DNA from: Lichenicoccus sp965276875
GTDB taxonomy: Bacteria; Pseudomonadota; Alphaproteobacteria; Acetobacterales; Acetobacteraceae
Reading direction: 5' to 3'
Length of the DNA stretch: 64,000 nucleotides
Assembly: GCF_965276875.1 (NCBI RefSeq)
Contig: NZ_OZ255701.1
Location: forward strand, 2,728,001-2,792,000
Shown: piece by piece, positions 17,353-26,012 of the stretch
Position numbering within the stretch: the first letter of the stretch is position 1
Layout: each line of letters opens with the position of its first letter
Made by a program: the position numbers and the translations under genes
The notes under the pieces: model-generated
What the model was told of the DNA's origin: nothing
The model's input: only the letters and a program-made list of their open reading frames with translations
Databases searched by the model: none

Positions 17353-18311
17353 CCCCCTTGCCGGCGAGGGCGCCGGTTACCGTGCTCACCGGCTTCCTCG
17401 GCGCCGGCAAGACGACGTTGCTCAACCGTATTCTGTCCGAGGCGCATGGGCGATGCTACGCCGTGATCGTCAACGAGTATGGCGAACTCGGCATCGATGG
17501 CGGGCTGGTGGTCGGCGCCGAGGAGGAAGTGCTGGAGCTGAACAATGGCTGCGTCTGCTGCAAGGTGCGTGGCGACCTGCTGCGCGCGCTGGGAGGCCTG
17601 GCCAAGCGGAGCGGCCGTTTCGACGCGATCCTGATCGAGACCTCGGGCCTCGCCGACCCGGCGCCGGTCGCCCAGAGCTTCTTTGCCGACGACATCGTGC
17701 GCCAGCAATTCCGGCTCGACAGCATCGTCTGTGTGGCGGATGCCCGGCATTTTGAGACGAGCCTGAAAGAAAGCCGTGAGGCCGCCGAGCAGGTGGCGTT
17801 GGCCGACACCATCCTGCTCAACAAGACCGACCTGGTGGACGCGGCAGGCCTGGCTGCAACGCAGGAGGCGATCCGCAGCGCCAATCCGTCGGCGCGGCTG
17901 CTGCACGGCGTGCGGGCGGGGGTGGCCCTCGCGTCGGTGATGGACCGCCACGCCTTTGATCTCTCGCGCCTCGCCATCGACGCCAACGGCCATGATCACG
18001 GCCACGCAAACGACATCGACTGCGTCAGCATCCGGCTCGACCGTCCGCTGGAGCGCAGCCGCTTCATGGCGTGGCTGCAGCGTCTCGTGGTGGAACAGGG
18101 ACAGGATCTGCTGCGTGCCAAAGGCATCGTGGATCTGGCTGGGTCCGAGCAGCGCCTGGTCTTCCAGGGCATCCATATGATGATGGACACCGAGCTCACC
18201 CGACCTTGGACTGCGGAGGAGACGCGCGACAGTCGGCTGGTGTTCATCGGCCGCCATCTCGACCGCGACGACCTGCTGGCTGGCCTGCGGACCTGCGAGG
18301 CGGAGCCATGA
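17349..18311 (+). CDS. CobW/COG0523 family GTPase, putative metallochaperone
   Basis: The 320 aa G3E GTPase has Walker A GFLGAGKTT. The CxCC metal motif lies within NNGCVCCKVRGD, the guanine specificity motif is NKTD, and the C-terminal domain begins after a histidine-rich HDHGHAND stretch. COG0523 proteins deliver zinc, cobalt or iron to client enzymes, and some activate nitrile hydratase. Its ATG overlaps the dehydrogenase stop (ATGA at 17349-17352), and its own stop overlaps the WD40 gene. A client among its neighbours (the zinc dehydrogenase or the diiron oxygenase) is likely but inferred. Confidence 0.9.
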   Translation: MTPLPARAPVTVLTGFLGAGKTTLLNRILSEAHGRCYAVIVNEYGELGIDGGLVVGAEEEVLELNNGCVCCKVRGDLLRALGGLAKRSGRFDAILIETSGLADPAPVAQSFFADDIVRQQFRLDSIVCVADARHFETSLKESREAAEQVALADTILLNKTDLVDAAGLAATQEAIRSANPSARLLHGVRAGVALASVMDRHAFDLSRLAIDANGHDHGHANDIDCVSIRLDRPLERSRFMAWLQRLVVEQGQDLLRAKGIVDLAGSEQRLVFQGIHMMMDTELTRPWTAEETRDSRLVFIGRHLDRDDLLAGLRTCEAEP

Positions 18312-19456
18312 GGCCCCCAGCCGCCCCGGCACCGCCCTTGCTCGATGTGCTGGGTGCGAGCTGGGCCCTCGGCGCGCCGGTCGTGGGTGTCGCCTGGGAC
18401 GGCGATGTCGCGGGCTTCGGGCTCGGCGACGGGTCGCTGGCCCTCGGCCGCGCCGAATGGGACGGTGCGCCGCGGCTCGAGCCGGTCGAGGGGGGCACCC
18501 GGCTGACACAAGGTGCGTCGCCGCCGCCGCCGATGGTGCGCAGCCGCGTGCATGACGGGGCCTGCCTGTCGATTGCGGCGCTGGCCGATGGCGGTTTCCT
18601 CAGCGGCGGCGACGACGGCGCGCTGGCGGTGACCACGACACAGGGCGACAGCGCCGCCCGCGAGTGCCATCCCGGGCGCTGGGTCGATCTGGTTGCCGCC
18701 GGCAGCGCCGGATGGAACGCGGCCTCGATCGGTCGCACGGTGCACTTGTCGGGTGCGGGCGCGCGGCAAGTGGAGCTGCCGGCGCTGGTCACCGCGCTGG
18801 CCTTCGATGCCACCGGAACCCGCCTCGCCATGGCGCACTATCACGGGGTCACGCTGTGGTCCGAGGACGCGCCGCCAGTGCGGCTGGCGACGCCGGGATG
18901 CCCGCTGTCGCTGGCCTGGAGCCCGGACGGCTCGATCATCGTCTGCGGCCTGCAGGAGAACGCGCTGCATGGCTGGCGCCTGGCGGATGTGCCGGACGGC
19001 TTGAACGGCAAGGCGGGCGGCGACATCGAGATGGGCGGCTATCCCGGGCAGCCGCGCTCGCTGGCGTTCTCCGCCGGCGGCGGGACCCTGGCGACCAGCG
19101 GCAGTCCGCGCGTGGTATGCTGGGCGTTCGATCCGCCGGTCGCGGGGAGCATGCCGGTCGAGTGTGGCCTGCCGAGCAGCCGGCTGCCGGTCTGTCAGGT
19201 CGCCTACCATCCCACGCATCCGTTGATCGCCGCCGGCTACCACAATGGCGCGGTGCTGCTCTGCCAGCCGGGCAGCGATGACGTGCTGTTCGTAAGAGGC
19301 TCGGGCGGGGGCTCTGTGACGGCGTTGTCCTGGTCGTCGGATGGCTTGCGTCTTGCGATCGGCACGCAGAGCGGCGAGGCCGCGCTGGTGGCGCTGCCGC
19401 TGCTGCTGTTTCGCCTGCCGACCTCTCATTCCGGACAGCGGAGCAGCGCGCCATGA
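18308..19456 (+). CDS. WD40 repeat protein paired with the CobW GTPase
   Basis: The 382 aa protein has no signal peptide and contains about seven degenerate WD40 blades, seen as repeats of the type LAFDATGTRLAMAHYHGVTLW, LAWSPDGSIIVCG, LAFSAGGGTLATSG and LSWSSDGLRLAIG. CobW-WD40 gene pairs are known from zinc-responsive loci in Alphaproteobacteria, so it may be a scaffold for metal transfer. It overlaps both neighbours by four bases. Here the pair is embedded in a sigma54-controlled oxidation operon rather than a zinc-limitation locus. Confidence 0.85.
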   Translation: MRPPAAPAPPLLDVLGASWALGAPVVGVAWDGDVAGFGLGDGSLALGRAEWDGAPRLEPVEGGTRLTQGASPPPPMVRSRVHDGACLSIAALADGGFLSGGDDGALAVTTTQGDSAARECHPGRWVDLVAAGSAGWNAASIGRTVHLSGAGARQVELPALVTALAFDATGTRLAMAHYHGVTLWSEDAPPVRLATPGCPLSLAWSPDGSIIVCGLQENALHGWRLADVPDGLNGKAGGDIEMGGYPGQPRSLAFSAGGGTLATSGSPRVVCWAFDPPVAGSMPVECGLPSSRLPVCQVAYHPTHPLIAAGYHNGAVLLCQPGSDDVLFVRGSGGGSVTALSWSSDGLRLAIGTQSGEAALVALPLLLFRLPTSHSGQRSSAP

Positions 19457-19629
19457 CCGACGAGACCTTGTCGAAGGATCGGTTCTTCGAGCGGCTCGGC
19501 CAACTCTCAGAGGAGATGATCGCGGCGCACGGCAAGGATTTTACGATGGGTACGCTGGTGCTGGCGGCGCGATTCATCGCCGAAGGCAAGCCGGTCGGTC
19601 GCCGGCCCGGTTCGGAGACGATGCAGTGA
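19453..19629 (+). CDS. Uncharacterised 58 aa protein in the dehydrogenase operon
   Basis: An ATG at 19453 overlaps the WD40 stop (ATGA) and opens 58 codons ending with TGA at 19627-19629. The product is charged and probably helical (FFERLGQLSEEMIAAHG, then GTLVLAARFIAEGKPVG), with no cysteines or membrane segment. I do not recognise a family. Tight translational coupling with the three upstream genes and normal codon use argue that it is real. It could be a small partner of the CobW/WD40 pair. The first upstream dyad of the monooxygenase promoter begins one base after its stop. Confidence 0.65.
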   Translation: MTDETLSKDRFFERLGQLSEEMIAAHGKDFTMGTLVLAARFIAEGKPVGRRPGSETMQ

Positions 19630-19646
19630 TGTCGCAGGCCAGGACA
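19630..19646. promoter_or_regulatory. Upstream activator dyad 3 (TGT-N11-ACA)
   Basis: TGTCGC-AGGCC-AGGACA has the same symmetry as the dyads at 16147 and 16180. Its centre is 31 bases, about three helical turns, from the next one and about 140 bases before the predicted transcription start. Confidence 0.58.
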
Positions 19647-19660
19647 GTATTCGCGCGCGG

Positions 19661-19677
19661 TGTCCCAAAACAGGACA
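19661..19677. promoter_or_regulatory. Upstream activator dyad 4 (TGT-N11-ACA)
   Basis: TGTCCCAAAACAGGACA has perfect TGTCC/GGACA arms. It is the best-formed of the four dyads and lies about 109 bases before the predicted start, the same distance as dyad 1 from the other promoter. Confidence 0.62.
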
Positions 19678-19751
19678 TGGTACGTCACAGCAATTTTCTG
19701 GGCGGCGTTGCGCCGCGAGCAAGGCCCGTGGATTTCCATTTTCTCCTGATG

Positions 19752-19767
19752 TGGCATACGATATGCG
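19752..19767 (+). promoter_or_regulatory. Sigma54-like promoter of the monooxygenase operon
   Basis: TGGCAT-ACGAT-ATGC keeps the invariant GG and GC dinucleotides at the correct spacing and differs from consensus at two positions. Transcription would start near 19778, about 69 bases before the mimA-type start. The 215 bases between the 58 aa gene and this operon contain only this promoter and two dyads. Confidence 0.75.
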
Positions 19768-19846
19768 TTAATTCTGACGCACGCCGTCGAGCAGCAGCCC
19801 TCCCCCTCGCGAAGCGGCGTGTATAACAATCAAAAGGAGCTCCATG

Positions 19847-21517
19847 ATGTCCGAGACCCTTTCTTTGACCAGGATTACCAGCCAGAAAGGAATGAGTATC
19901 GCCGAAGCCGCCCGGCGCACAGCCGACCTCGGCTGGACCCCGAGCTACGTCCAGGAAGCGATGACGTTTCCGACCGACTACAAGATCAAGAAGGCGCCGC
20001 GCGATCCGATGAAGCAGGTCCTGCGCTCGTATTTCCCGATGCAGGAAGAAAAGGACAACCGCGTCTACGGCGCCCTCGACGCGGCCCTGCGTGGCGACAT
20101 GTTCCGCAATGTCGAGCCGCGCTGGGTGGAATGGATGAAATTGTTCCTGGCGATCATTCCATTCCCTGAGATCTCGGCTGCGCGTTCGATGGCGATGGTC
20201 GCGCGCCTGGCACCCGGAGAGGAGCTTCGCACGGGGTTCACGATGCAGATGGTGGACGAGTTCCGCCACTCGACCATCCAGATGAACCTCAAGAAATGGT
20301 ACATGGAAAACTACATCGACCCGGCCGGGTTCGACATCACCGAGGCGGCGTTCGGCAAGTGCTACGCCACCACCATCGGCCGGCAATTCGCCGAGGGCTT
20401 CGTCACCGGCGATGCGATCACGTCGGCGAACATCTATCTGACCGTCGTCGCCGAGACCGCGTTCACCAACACGCTGTTCGTGGCGATGCCATCCGAGGCT
20501 GCGCGCAACGGCGACTATGCGTTGCCGACGGTGTTCCTGTCTGTGCAGTCCGACGAGAGCCGCCATATCGGCAACGGCCATTCGATGCTGATGTCGATCA
20601 TCAACGATCCCGACAACCACCAACTCATCGAGCGGGATCTGAAATATGCGTTCTGGCAGAATCATGCGATCGTTGATGCCGCGGTGGGCACCATCGTCGA
20701 GTACGGCACCACCAATCGCGACAAGACCAAGGAGTCCTACGCCGAGCTGTGGCATCGCTGGATCTACGAGGACTATTATCGTACCTACATGCTGCCACTC
20801 GAGAAATACGGCATCAAGATCCATCATGACGACGTCAACGCGGCATGGGACCGGATCGTCAAGAAGAACTACGTCCATAAGACGGCGCAGTTCTTCTCGG
20901 TCGGCTGGCCGGTGGCGTTCTGGCGCCAGGAAGCGCAGACCGAGCGCGATTTCGAATGGTTCGAGCACAAATATCCAGGCTGGTATGCCGAGTTCGGCAA
21001 CTACTGGAAGTGGTATGCGAAACTGAGCCTGCCGGGCGAGCAGAACATCCTGTTCAACCAGGATGTCGGCTACGTCTATCCGCATCGCTGCTGGTCCTGC
21101 ATGGTGCCCTGCCTGATCCGTGAGGACATCAAGACCGACACCGTCGACGGCAAACTCTATACCTACTGCTCGGAGATCTGCCGCTGGACGCACAAGACGG
21201 CGTTCTCGGCGGAATATGAGGGGCGCCCGACTCCCGCGATGGGCCGCTTCAGCGGTCGGCGCGAGTGGGAGGATTGCTACCACGGCTGGGATCTTGCCGA
21301 CGCGCTCGTCGATCTCGGCTTCGTGCGCAATGACGGCCAGACGCTGACGCCGCAACCGCATCTGCATTTCGACGACAGCAAGATGTGGCGACTGGACCAT
21401 GTGCGCGGCAACACCCTGGCAAGTCCGTTGCGCACCCTGCGGGAGATGACCCCGGAGGCGCGTGAGCAGGCACTCGCCAGCTACCGGGCCGGCTTCACCG
21501 TGACCGACCCGAACTAG
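19847..21517 (+). CDS. mimA: Soluble diiron monooxygenase hydroxylase alpha subunit (MimA/PrmA type)
   Basis: The protein is about 556 aa. The six diiron ligands can be placed at Glu108 (PFPEISA), Glu138 and His141 (DEFRH), Glu203 (VAETAF), and Glu237 and His240 (DESRH). The last four intervals match methane monooxygenase MmoX spacing exactly, and so does the first (30 residues). This is the oxygen-activating subunit that hydroxylates the substrate. AGGAG at 19835-19839 fits ATG 19847 (spacing 7) better than the adjacent ATG at 19844. The set of reductase, small subunit and coupling protein that follows is the MimABCD/PrmABCD order. Propane, acetone and phenol are known substrates in that group; the substrate here is not shown. 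Confidence 0.95.
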   Translation: MSETLSLTRITSQKGMSIAEAARRTADLGWTPSYVQEAMTFPTDYKIKKAPRDPMKQVLRSYFPMQEEKDNRVYGALDAALRGDMFRNVEPRWVEWMKLFLAIIPFPEISAARSMAMVARLAPGEELRTGFTMQMVDEFRHSTIQMNLKKWYMENYIDPAGFDITEAAFGKCYATTIGRQFAEGFVTGDAITSANIYLTVVAETAFTNTLFVAMPSEAARNGDYALPTVFLSVQSDESRHIGNGHSMLMSIINDPDNHQLIERDLKYAFWQNHAIVDAAVGTIVEYGTTNRDKTKESYAELWHRWIYEDYYRTYMLPLEKYGIKIHHDDVNAAWDRIVKKNYVHKTAQFFSVGWPVAFWRQEAQTERDFEWFEHKYPGWYAEFGNYWKWYAKLSLPGEQNILFNQDVGYVYPHRCWSCMVPCLIREDIKTDTVDGKLYTYCSEICRWTHKTAFSAEYEGRPTPAMGRFSGRREWEDCYHGWDLADALVDLGFVRNDGQTLTPQPHLHFDDSKMWRLDHVRGNTLASPLRTLREMTPEAREQALASYRAGFTVTDPN

Positions 21518-21586
21518 CCCACCTTGAACGGGGGTCGGCACCAAGCCGGCCCCCGGACAGTCTTGCCGAACGGGGAGACAGGCCGA

Positions 21587-22627
21587 ATGGCCGACAACAC
21601 AGGCTTCATTGTCCGCTTCGAGCCCGTCGGCGTAGAGATGGACGTTCATGAAGGCGAGACGGTGCTGAATGCGGCCTTCCGGCAGGGCATCTCGGTGATG
21701 CATGGCTGCAAGGAAGGCCAGTGCGCCAGTTGCAAATCGCTGTTGGTCGAGGGCGATATCGAGCTGCTGAAATACTCGACCTTCGCGCTGTCGGACACTG
21801 AGCGCGACACCGACCATATCCTGCTCTGCCGGACGCTGGCCTACAGCGACATTACGGTGGAGCTGCTGAACTACGACGAAGACCTGATGAGCCGCTCGAT
21901 TGCGGTCAAGACCTATCCCGGCACGGTGGTCGCCGTCGAAGCTCTGACCCACGACATCCGGCTGCTCAGCGTCGAACTCGAGGCACCCTTGCGCTTCTGG
22001 GCGGGTCAGTATGTGGACCTCTCGATCCCCGGCCACGGCGTCACCCGCGCCTACTCGATGGCGAACCCGCCGAGCGGCGGCACCAGGCTCGAATTCATCA
22101 TCAAGCTCTATGAAGGAGGCGCCTTTTCGGCATTGCTGGACGGCACGCTCGCGCCGGGCGAGGCGATTACCGCCAAGGGGCCGTTCGGCACGTGCTTCAG
22201 GCGCGAAGCGCGATCGGGTCCGATGGTGCTGATCGGCGGCGGCTCGGGCATGTCGCCGCTCTGGTCGATCCTGCGCGACCATATCGCCAGTGGCGAGGCG
22301 CGGCCGATACGGTTCTTCTACGGTGCCCGTGGCCGTCGCGATCTGTTCTTCCTGGACCGCTTCGCCGATCTCGAAGCGCGCCTGCCCGATTTCCGCTTCA
22401 TCCCCGCCTTGTCGCACCCTTCGGATGACGATGCGTGGCACGGCGCCCGGGGTTTCATCCACGAGGTGGTCGGAAACACGCTGCGCGCGGAGGATTTCAG
22501 CGGCGACATCGACGCCTACTCCTGCGGGCCGCCACCGATGATCGATGCCGTGTTGCCGGTGTTGCAGATGGCGGGTGTCGAGCCCGAGCGGATCTATTTC
22601 GACAAGTTCACGACCGCGACACGCTAG
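21587..22627 (+). CDS. mimB: Monooxygenase NADH reductase component (MimB/PrmB type)
   Basis: The 346 aa protein has an N-terminal [2Fe-2S] ferredoxin domain (HGCKEGQCASCKSLL, then LLCRTLA supplying the fourth cysteine). An FAD-binding barrel (RAYSMANPP) and an NAD-binding domain (GGGSGMSPLWSIL) follow. It passes electrons from NADH to the hydroxylase. The start at 21587 has GGGGAGA eight bases upstream and begins MADNTGFIVRFEP; a longer in-frame start would add an arginine-rich stretch with no family similarity. It lies 69 bases after mimA. Confidence 0.95.
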   Translation: MADNTGFIVRFEPVGVEMDVHEGETVLNAAFRQGISVMHGCKEGQCASCKSLLVEGDIELLKYSTFALSDTERDTDHILLCRTLAYSDITVELLNYDEDLMSRSIAVKTYPGTVVAVEALTHDIRLLSVELEAPLRFWAGQYVDLSIPGHGVTRAYSMANPPSGGTRLEFIIKLYEGGAFSALLDGTLAPGEAITAKGPFGTCFRREARSGPMVLIGGGSGMSPLWSILRDHIASGEARPIRFFYGARGRRDLFFLDRFADLEARLPDFRFIPALSHPSDDDAWHGARGFIHEVVGNTLRAEDFSGDIDAYSCGPPPMIDAVLPVLQMAGVEPERIYFDKFTTATR

Positions 22628-22655
22628 TTCAACAAGAAAACCGTAGGAAGCGACG

Positions 22656-23750
22656 ATGAGCACAACGCAAGAGACGATCCGTCCGGAGGCGTCCGCGAAG
22701 TCAGGAGCCGCCGGGGCTGCGACGTTCGCCGGCTCGAACAGCCGCAGGTTCAACTATTTCGAGCCGAAGGGCCGCAAGGCGTCGCACTACGAGGACATGA
22801 CGCTCGACGTGCAGCCGGACCCGAAACGCTATCTGCTGCAGGACTGGATCATCTCCTTCGCTGATGGAACCCCGACTTATTCGGAGAGCTGGACCGCGGC
22901 GAAAAGCTCCGACTGGCACAAGTTCCGCGCGATCGACCAGGAGTGGGAGCGCACGCATTATCAGCGTCAGTCCACGATCGTCGGCATGATCGCCAACGTG
23001 GTCGAGAACGGGCGTCGCTCCGGCGTCGTGAAGCGCTTCGACAAGGCCTGGGTGAAGATCCTCCAGGACCATGTCGGCGCCTGGAAGCATGCCGAATTCG
23101 GTCTCGGCATGGCGACCATGCAGGCGCAGCGCTACGGCTACACGCAGATGATCAACAACGCGATCCTGACCAACTCCTCCTACAAGCTGCGCTTCGCCCA
23201 GGATCTGACGCTCTATCTCGGCGAGATCGGGATGGATCTGGAGGGGTTCGACCAGGATGCCGGCAAGGCGCACTGGCTCGACGATCCAGTCTGGCAGGGG
23301 GTGCGGCGGGGGATCGAGACAATCGGCGGCAGCAGCGACTATCTCGAACAGTATTTCGCCACCAACGTCGTCTTCGAGCCCCTCGTCGGGGAGCTGTTCC
23401 GCAGCGGCTTTGTGATGCAGGTGGCGGCCTCGCAGAACGACTTCATGACCCCGGCCGTGGTCTCCGCGGCGGAAGGCGATTACGAGCGCAACCTCGCCAA
23501 CACGATCGAGCTGTTCCGGATGCTGATCCAGGACGAACAGCATGGGGAGGCCAACCGCGCGCTGTTCAACGGTTGGCTTGGCACGCACAGCGAGATTGCC
23601 GTGGAGGCGGCGCATCAGCTGCAGCCGATCTGGTCGCAGCCGCGGGTGAAGATCGCGCAGTTCGTCGAAGCGGTCGAACATTCGCGCCATCGTCTGCGCG
23701 CGATCGGCTCGGAGATCGGGCTGGACGTCCGGGCGGTGGCGGGAAGCTGA
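22656..23750 (+). CDS. mimC: Monooxygenase hydroxylase beta (small) subunit (MimC/PrmC type)
   Basis: The 364 aa protein starts after GTAGGAAG and a short alanine-rich leader. It is a ferritin-like beta subunit recognised by its core (SRRFNYFEPKGRKASHYED, QDWIISFADGTPTYSE, ALFNGWLGTH). It lacks metal ligands, as the beta subunits of soluble diiron monooxygenases do, and packs with the alpha subunit. It sits between the reductase and coupling protein genes with short gaps (28 and 26 bases), so it is part of one transcript. Confidence 0.93.
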   Translation: MSTTQETIRPEASAKSGAAGAATFAGSNSRRFNYFEPKGRKASHYEDMTLDVQPDPKRYLLQDWIISFADGTPTYSESWTAAKSSDWHKFRAIDQEWERTHYQRQSTIVGMIANVVENGRRSGVVKRFDKAWVKILQDHVGAWKHAEFGLGMATMQAQRYGYTQMINNAILTNSSYKLRFAQDLTLYLGEIGMDLEGFDQDAGKAHWLDDPVWQGVRRGIETIGGSSDYLEQYFATNVVFEPLVGELFRSGFVMQVAASQNDFMTPAVVSAAEGDYERNLANTIELFRMLIQDEQHGEANRALFNGWLGTHSEIAVEAAHQLQPIWSQPRVKIAQFVEAVEHSRHRLRAIGSEIGLDVRAVAGS

Positions 23751-23776
23751 AGCAATCAGGCAATAGGAGCCAGGCG

Positions 23777-24127
23777 ATGTCCCACACAGATAATATCTTC
23801 CGGTCGATGAAGGACATAAAGTTCGAAACCACGGTCTCACACCAGTGCGGCATCACCATGAACGATTCCGTCGAGGCGCGCGCGATCGCCGAGGTCATGG
23901 GCGAGAAAGAAGGCATCCGTGTCACCTACATGCCAGCGATGATCCGCATCGACGGGGATGGCAAAATCGACTTCAAGATGGACGAGATCAGCGAGCGTCT
24001 GGGTCGCGAAATCACGCCACATCTGTTCGAGATCTCGACCTCGACCCATTACGGACGCATGGTGTTGATCGACGACAACACCGTCACCCTGTTCGGCAAC
24101 ATGGACGACGTGAAGGAATTCATCTGA
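23777..24127 (+). CDS. mimD: Monooxygenase coupling/effector protein (MimD/PrmD type)
   Basis: The 116 aa protein starts at ATG 23777 with TAGGAG nearby. Family features are the N-terminal lead (NIFRSMKDIKFE), NDSVEARAIAEVMGEKEGI, and the ending MDDVKEFI. Coupling proteins of the MmoB/DmpM family bind the hydroxylase and tune substrate access and electron transfer; they carry no cofactor. Its length is typical. A longer frame beginning at 22943 is only a shadow of mimC and should be ignored. Confidence 0.93.
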   Translation: MSHTDNIFRSMKDIKFETTVSHQCGITMNDSVEARAIAEVMGEKEGIRVTYMPAMIRIDGDGKIDFKMDEISERLGREITPHLFEISTSTHYGRMVLIDDNTVTLFGNMDDVKEFI

Positions 24128-24164
24128 CGTCGCGGAGTTGAACCAGCCAAACGAGGAAGCAGAA

Positions 24165-25184
24165 ATGTATCGCACAAAAGACGGCGAAGACATCTTCATC
24201 ATCGACGGACACGTCCATTTCTGGGATGCCAGCAAGGCGAACCAGAAGAACGTTCACGGCGCGGAATTCATCAACTGTTTCTACGCCTACCATAGCAACC
24301 TCAGCCCGGCGGAAGAGGTTTGGCCGCGGGAAAAGTTCGAGAAGTATAGCGCCGAGACGATGTACAACGACCTGTTCGTCGACGGGCCGGACGACATGGC
24401 GATCTGCCAGCCGACCTACCTCTATGACTTTTACACCAATGGCTTCAACACCACCGAGCGCAATTCAGCGATGGTCAAGAAGCACCCCGATCGCTTCATC
24501 CTCAACGGCGCGTTCGACCCGCGCGACGGCGAGCAGGGATTGGAGGCGCTGCACGCGCTGGCCGAGAAGTTCAAGCTCAAGGGTGTGAAGCTCTACACGG
24601 CGGAATGGAAGGGCGAGTCGAAGGGCTACAAGCTCTCCGACAAGGCAAGCTACCGCTACCTGGAGGCCGCGGAAAAGCTCGGCATCAAGAACATCCACGT
24701 CCATAAGGGCCCGACAATCCTGCCGCTGAACCGCGATGCGTTCGACGTCGCCGACATCGACGACGTGGCGTCGAGCTTCCAGAACCTCAACTTCATCGTC
24801 GAGCATTGCGGACTGCCGCGGCTCGATGATTTCTGCTGGATCGCAACGCAGGAGACCAACGTCTTTGCCGGCCTCGCCGTGGCGTTGCCGTTCATCCATA
24901 GCCGGCCGGGCTATTTCGCGCACATCATCTCCGAGCTGCTGTTCTGGGTCGGCGAGGACAAAATCCTCTACGGCAGCGACTACGGGATCTGGACGCCAAA
25001 ATGGCTCGTCGAGAAGTTCATGAACTTCGAACTGCCCGAAGACATCGCCAAGGAGACCGGCACCTCGCTGTCGCGCGCGGCCAAGAAGAAAATCCTCGGT
25101 CTGAATGCCGCCCGCATCTACGACATCGACGTCGAGGCGCAGAAGCGCAAGCTCGGCGTCGCAGAGAGCGTGGCGGCGGAGTGA
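24165..25184 (+). CDS. Amidohydrolase family protein of the monooxygenase operon
   Basis: The 339 aa metal-dependent hydrolase of the amidohydrolase_2 type begins with the metal motif DGHVHFWD. It also has HVHKGP and IVEHCG motifs and LYGSDYGIWTPKW, where the last Asp is the conserved metal/base residue. The ATG at 24165 has GAGGAAG five bases upstream. An equivalent gene lies after mimD in the mycobacterial mim clusters. Its reaction is not established; decarboxylation or hydrolysis of a product is possible. Its stop overlaps the next start (GTGA). Confidence 0.88.
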   Translation: MYRTKDGEDIFIIDGHVHFWDASKANQKNVHGAEFINCFYAYHSNLSPAEEVWPREKFEKYSAETMYNDLFVDGPDDMAICQPTYLYDFYTNGFNTTERNSAMVKKHPDRFILNGAFDPRDGEQGLEALHALAEKFKLKGVKLYTAEWKGESKGYKLSDKASYRYLEAAEKLGIKNIHVHKGPTILPLNRDAFDVADIDDVASSFQNLNFIVEHCGLPRLDDFCWIATQETNVFAGLAVALPFIHSRPGYFAHIISELLFWVGEDKILYGSDYGIWTPKWLVEKFMNFELPEDIAKETGTSLSRAAKKKILGLNAARIYDIDVEAQKRKLGVAESVAAE

Positions 25185-25978
25185 GCGCGCTGCCCGACGG
25201 ATCGACGGGGGACCGGGTCAGCGAGGTGCTGGCCCGGTTGGCATTGGTGAACGATCCCGAACTCGACGAGTCCGTCACGGCGCTCGGCTTCGTCACTGGG
25301 GTCACCGTCGATGCGGCTGGCCGCGTCGGGGTGGGGTTCCGGTTGCCGACCTATTGGTGCGCCGCCAACTTCGCCTTCCTCATGGCCGACGACATGCGCC
25401 GGGAGATTGCGGACCTGCTCTGGGTCACCGGCATCGATATCGAGCTCGGCGAGCACATGTACGCGGAGACGATCAATCGGGCGGTGGCCACCGGGCTGTC
25501 CTTCAAGGACACCTTTGCCGAAGAGGCGGACGGCAACCTTGACGAGGTGCGGCAGGTCTTTGCGATGAAGGCTTTCCAGCGCCGGCAGATGGCGTTGCTC
25601 GATCATCTGGGCCGGCTCGGCTACGAGGTCGAGACCCTGCTGGGCATGAGCATTGCCGAGTTGATGGCAATCGAGTTCGCGTCGGAGGGCAGGGCGCTGG
25701 TCAGCCGCTATCTGGAGCGTCGCAATGCGCCGGGAGCGTTCGGGCCAGGGGATCGGGCCTTCGTCGACGAGACCGGCGGCGCGGTCGCCGTTGAGGCGTA
25801 CGGCGCGCATCGGCGGGCGTTGCGGCGCGTGACGGTGAATGTCGAATTCAACGGCGCCCTCTGCCGCGGATTGCTCGCCGCGCGCTACGGCGAGGCCGAT
25901 CACACACTCTCCGGCGAACCCACCTTGCTTGACTTCGTACGTGACCATCGACCGAAGGCCGCCGCCGCACCCGCCTGA
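25181..25978 (+). CDS. MIP18/DUF59-like iron-sulfur assembly protein of the monooxygenase operon
   Basis: The 265 aa protein starts at GTG overlapping the amidohydrolase stop. Its N-terminal 90 residues are a MIP18/DUF59-like domain (LVNDPELDESVTALGFV, then GFRLPTYWCAANFAFLMADD, with the single Cys expected for this family). The rest is specific to this gene neighbourhood. MIP18 proteins support iron-sulfur cluster delivery, which suggests a role in maturing the reductase or the diiron centre. The same gene is found in mycobacterial mim loci between the amidohydrolase and the chaperonin. Function is inferred. Confidence 0.8.
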   Translation: MSALPDGSTGDRVSEVLARLALVNDPELDESVTALGFVTGVTVDAAGRVGVGFRLPTYWCAANFAFLMADDMRREIADLLWVTGIDIELGEHMYAETINRAVATGLSFKDTFAEEADGNLDEVRQVFAMKAFQRRQMALLDHLGRLGYEVETLLGMSIAELMAIEFASEGRALVSRYLERRNAPGAFGPGDRAFVDETGGAVAVEAYGAHRRALRRVTVNVEFNGALCRGLLAARYGEADHTLSGEPTLLDFVRDHRPKAAAAPA

Positions 25979-26012
25979 CAAAATCAAGAACGAACCAAGG
26001 GAGTTCCCCATA

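Noticed and set aside
19685..22753. 1022-codon minus-strand open frame opposite mimA and mimB
   Set aside because: Antisense shadow; the plus strand encodes clear monooxygenase components with conserved metal ligands over the same stretch.
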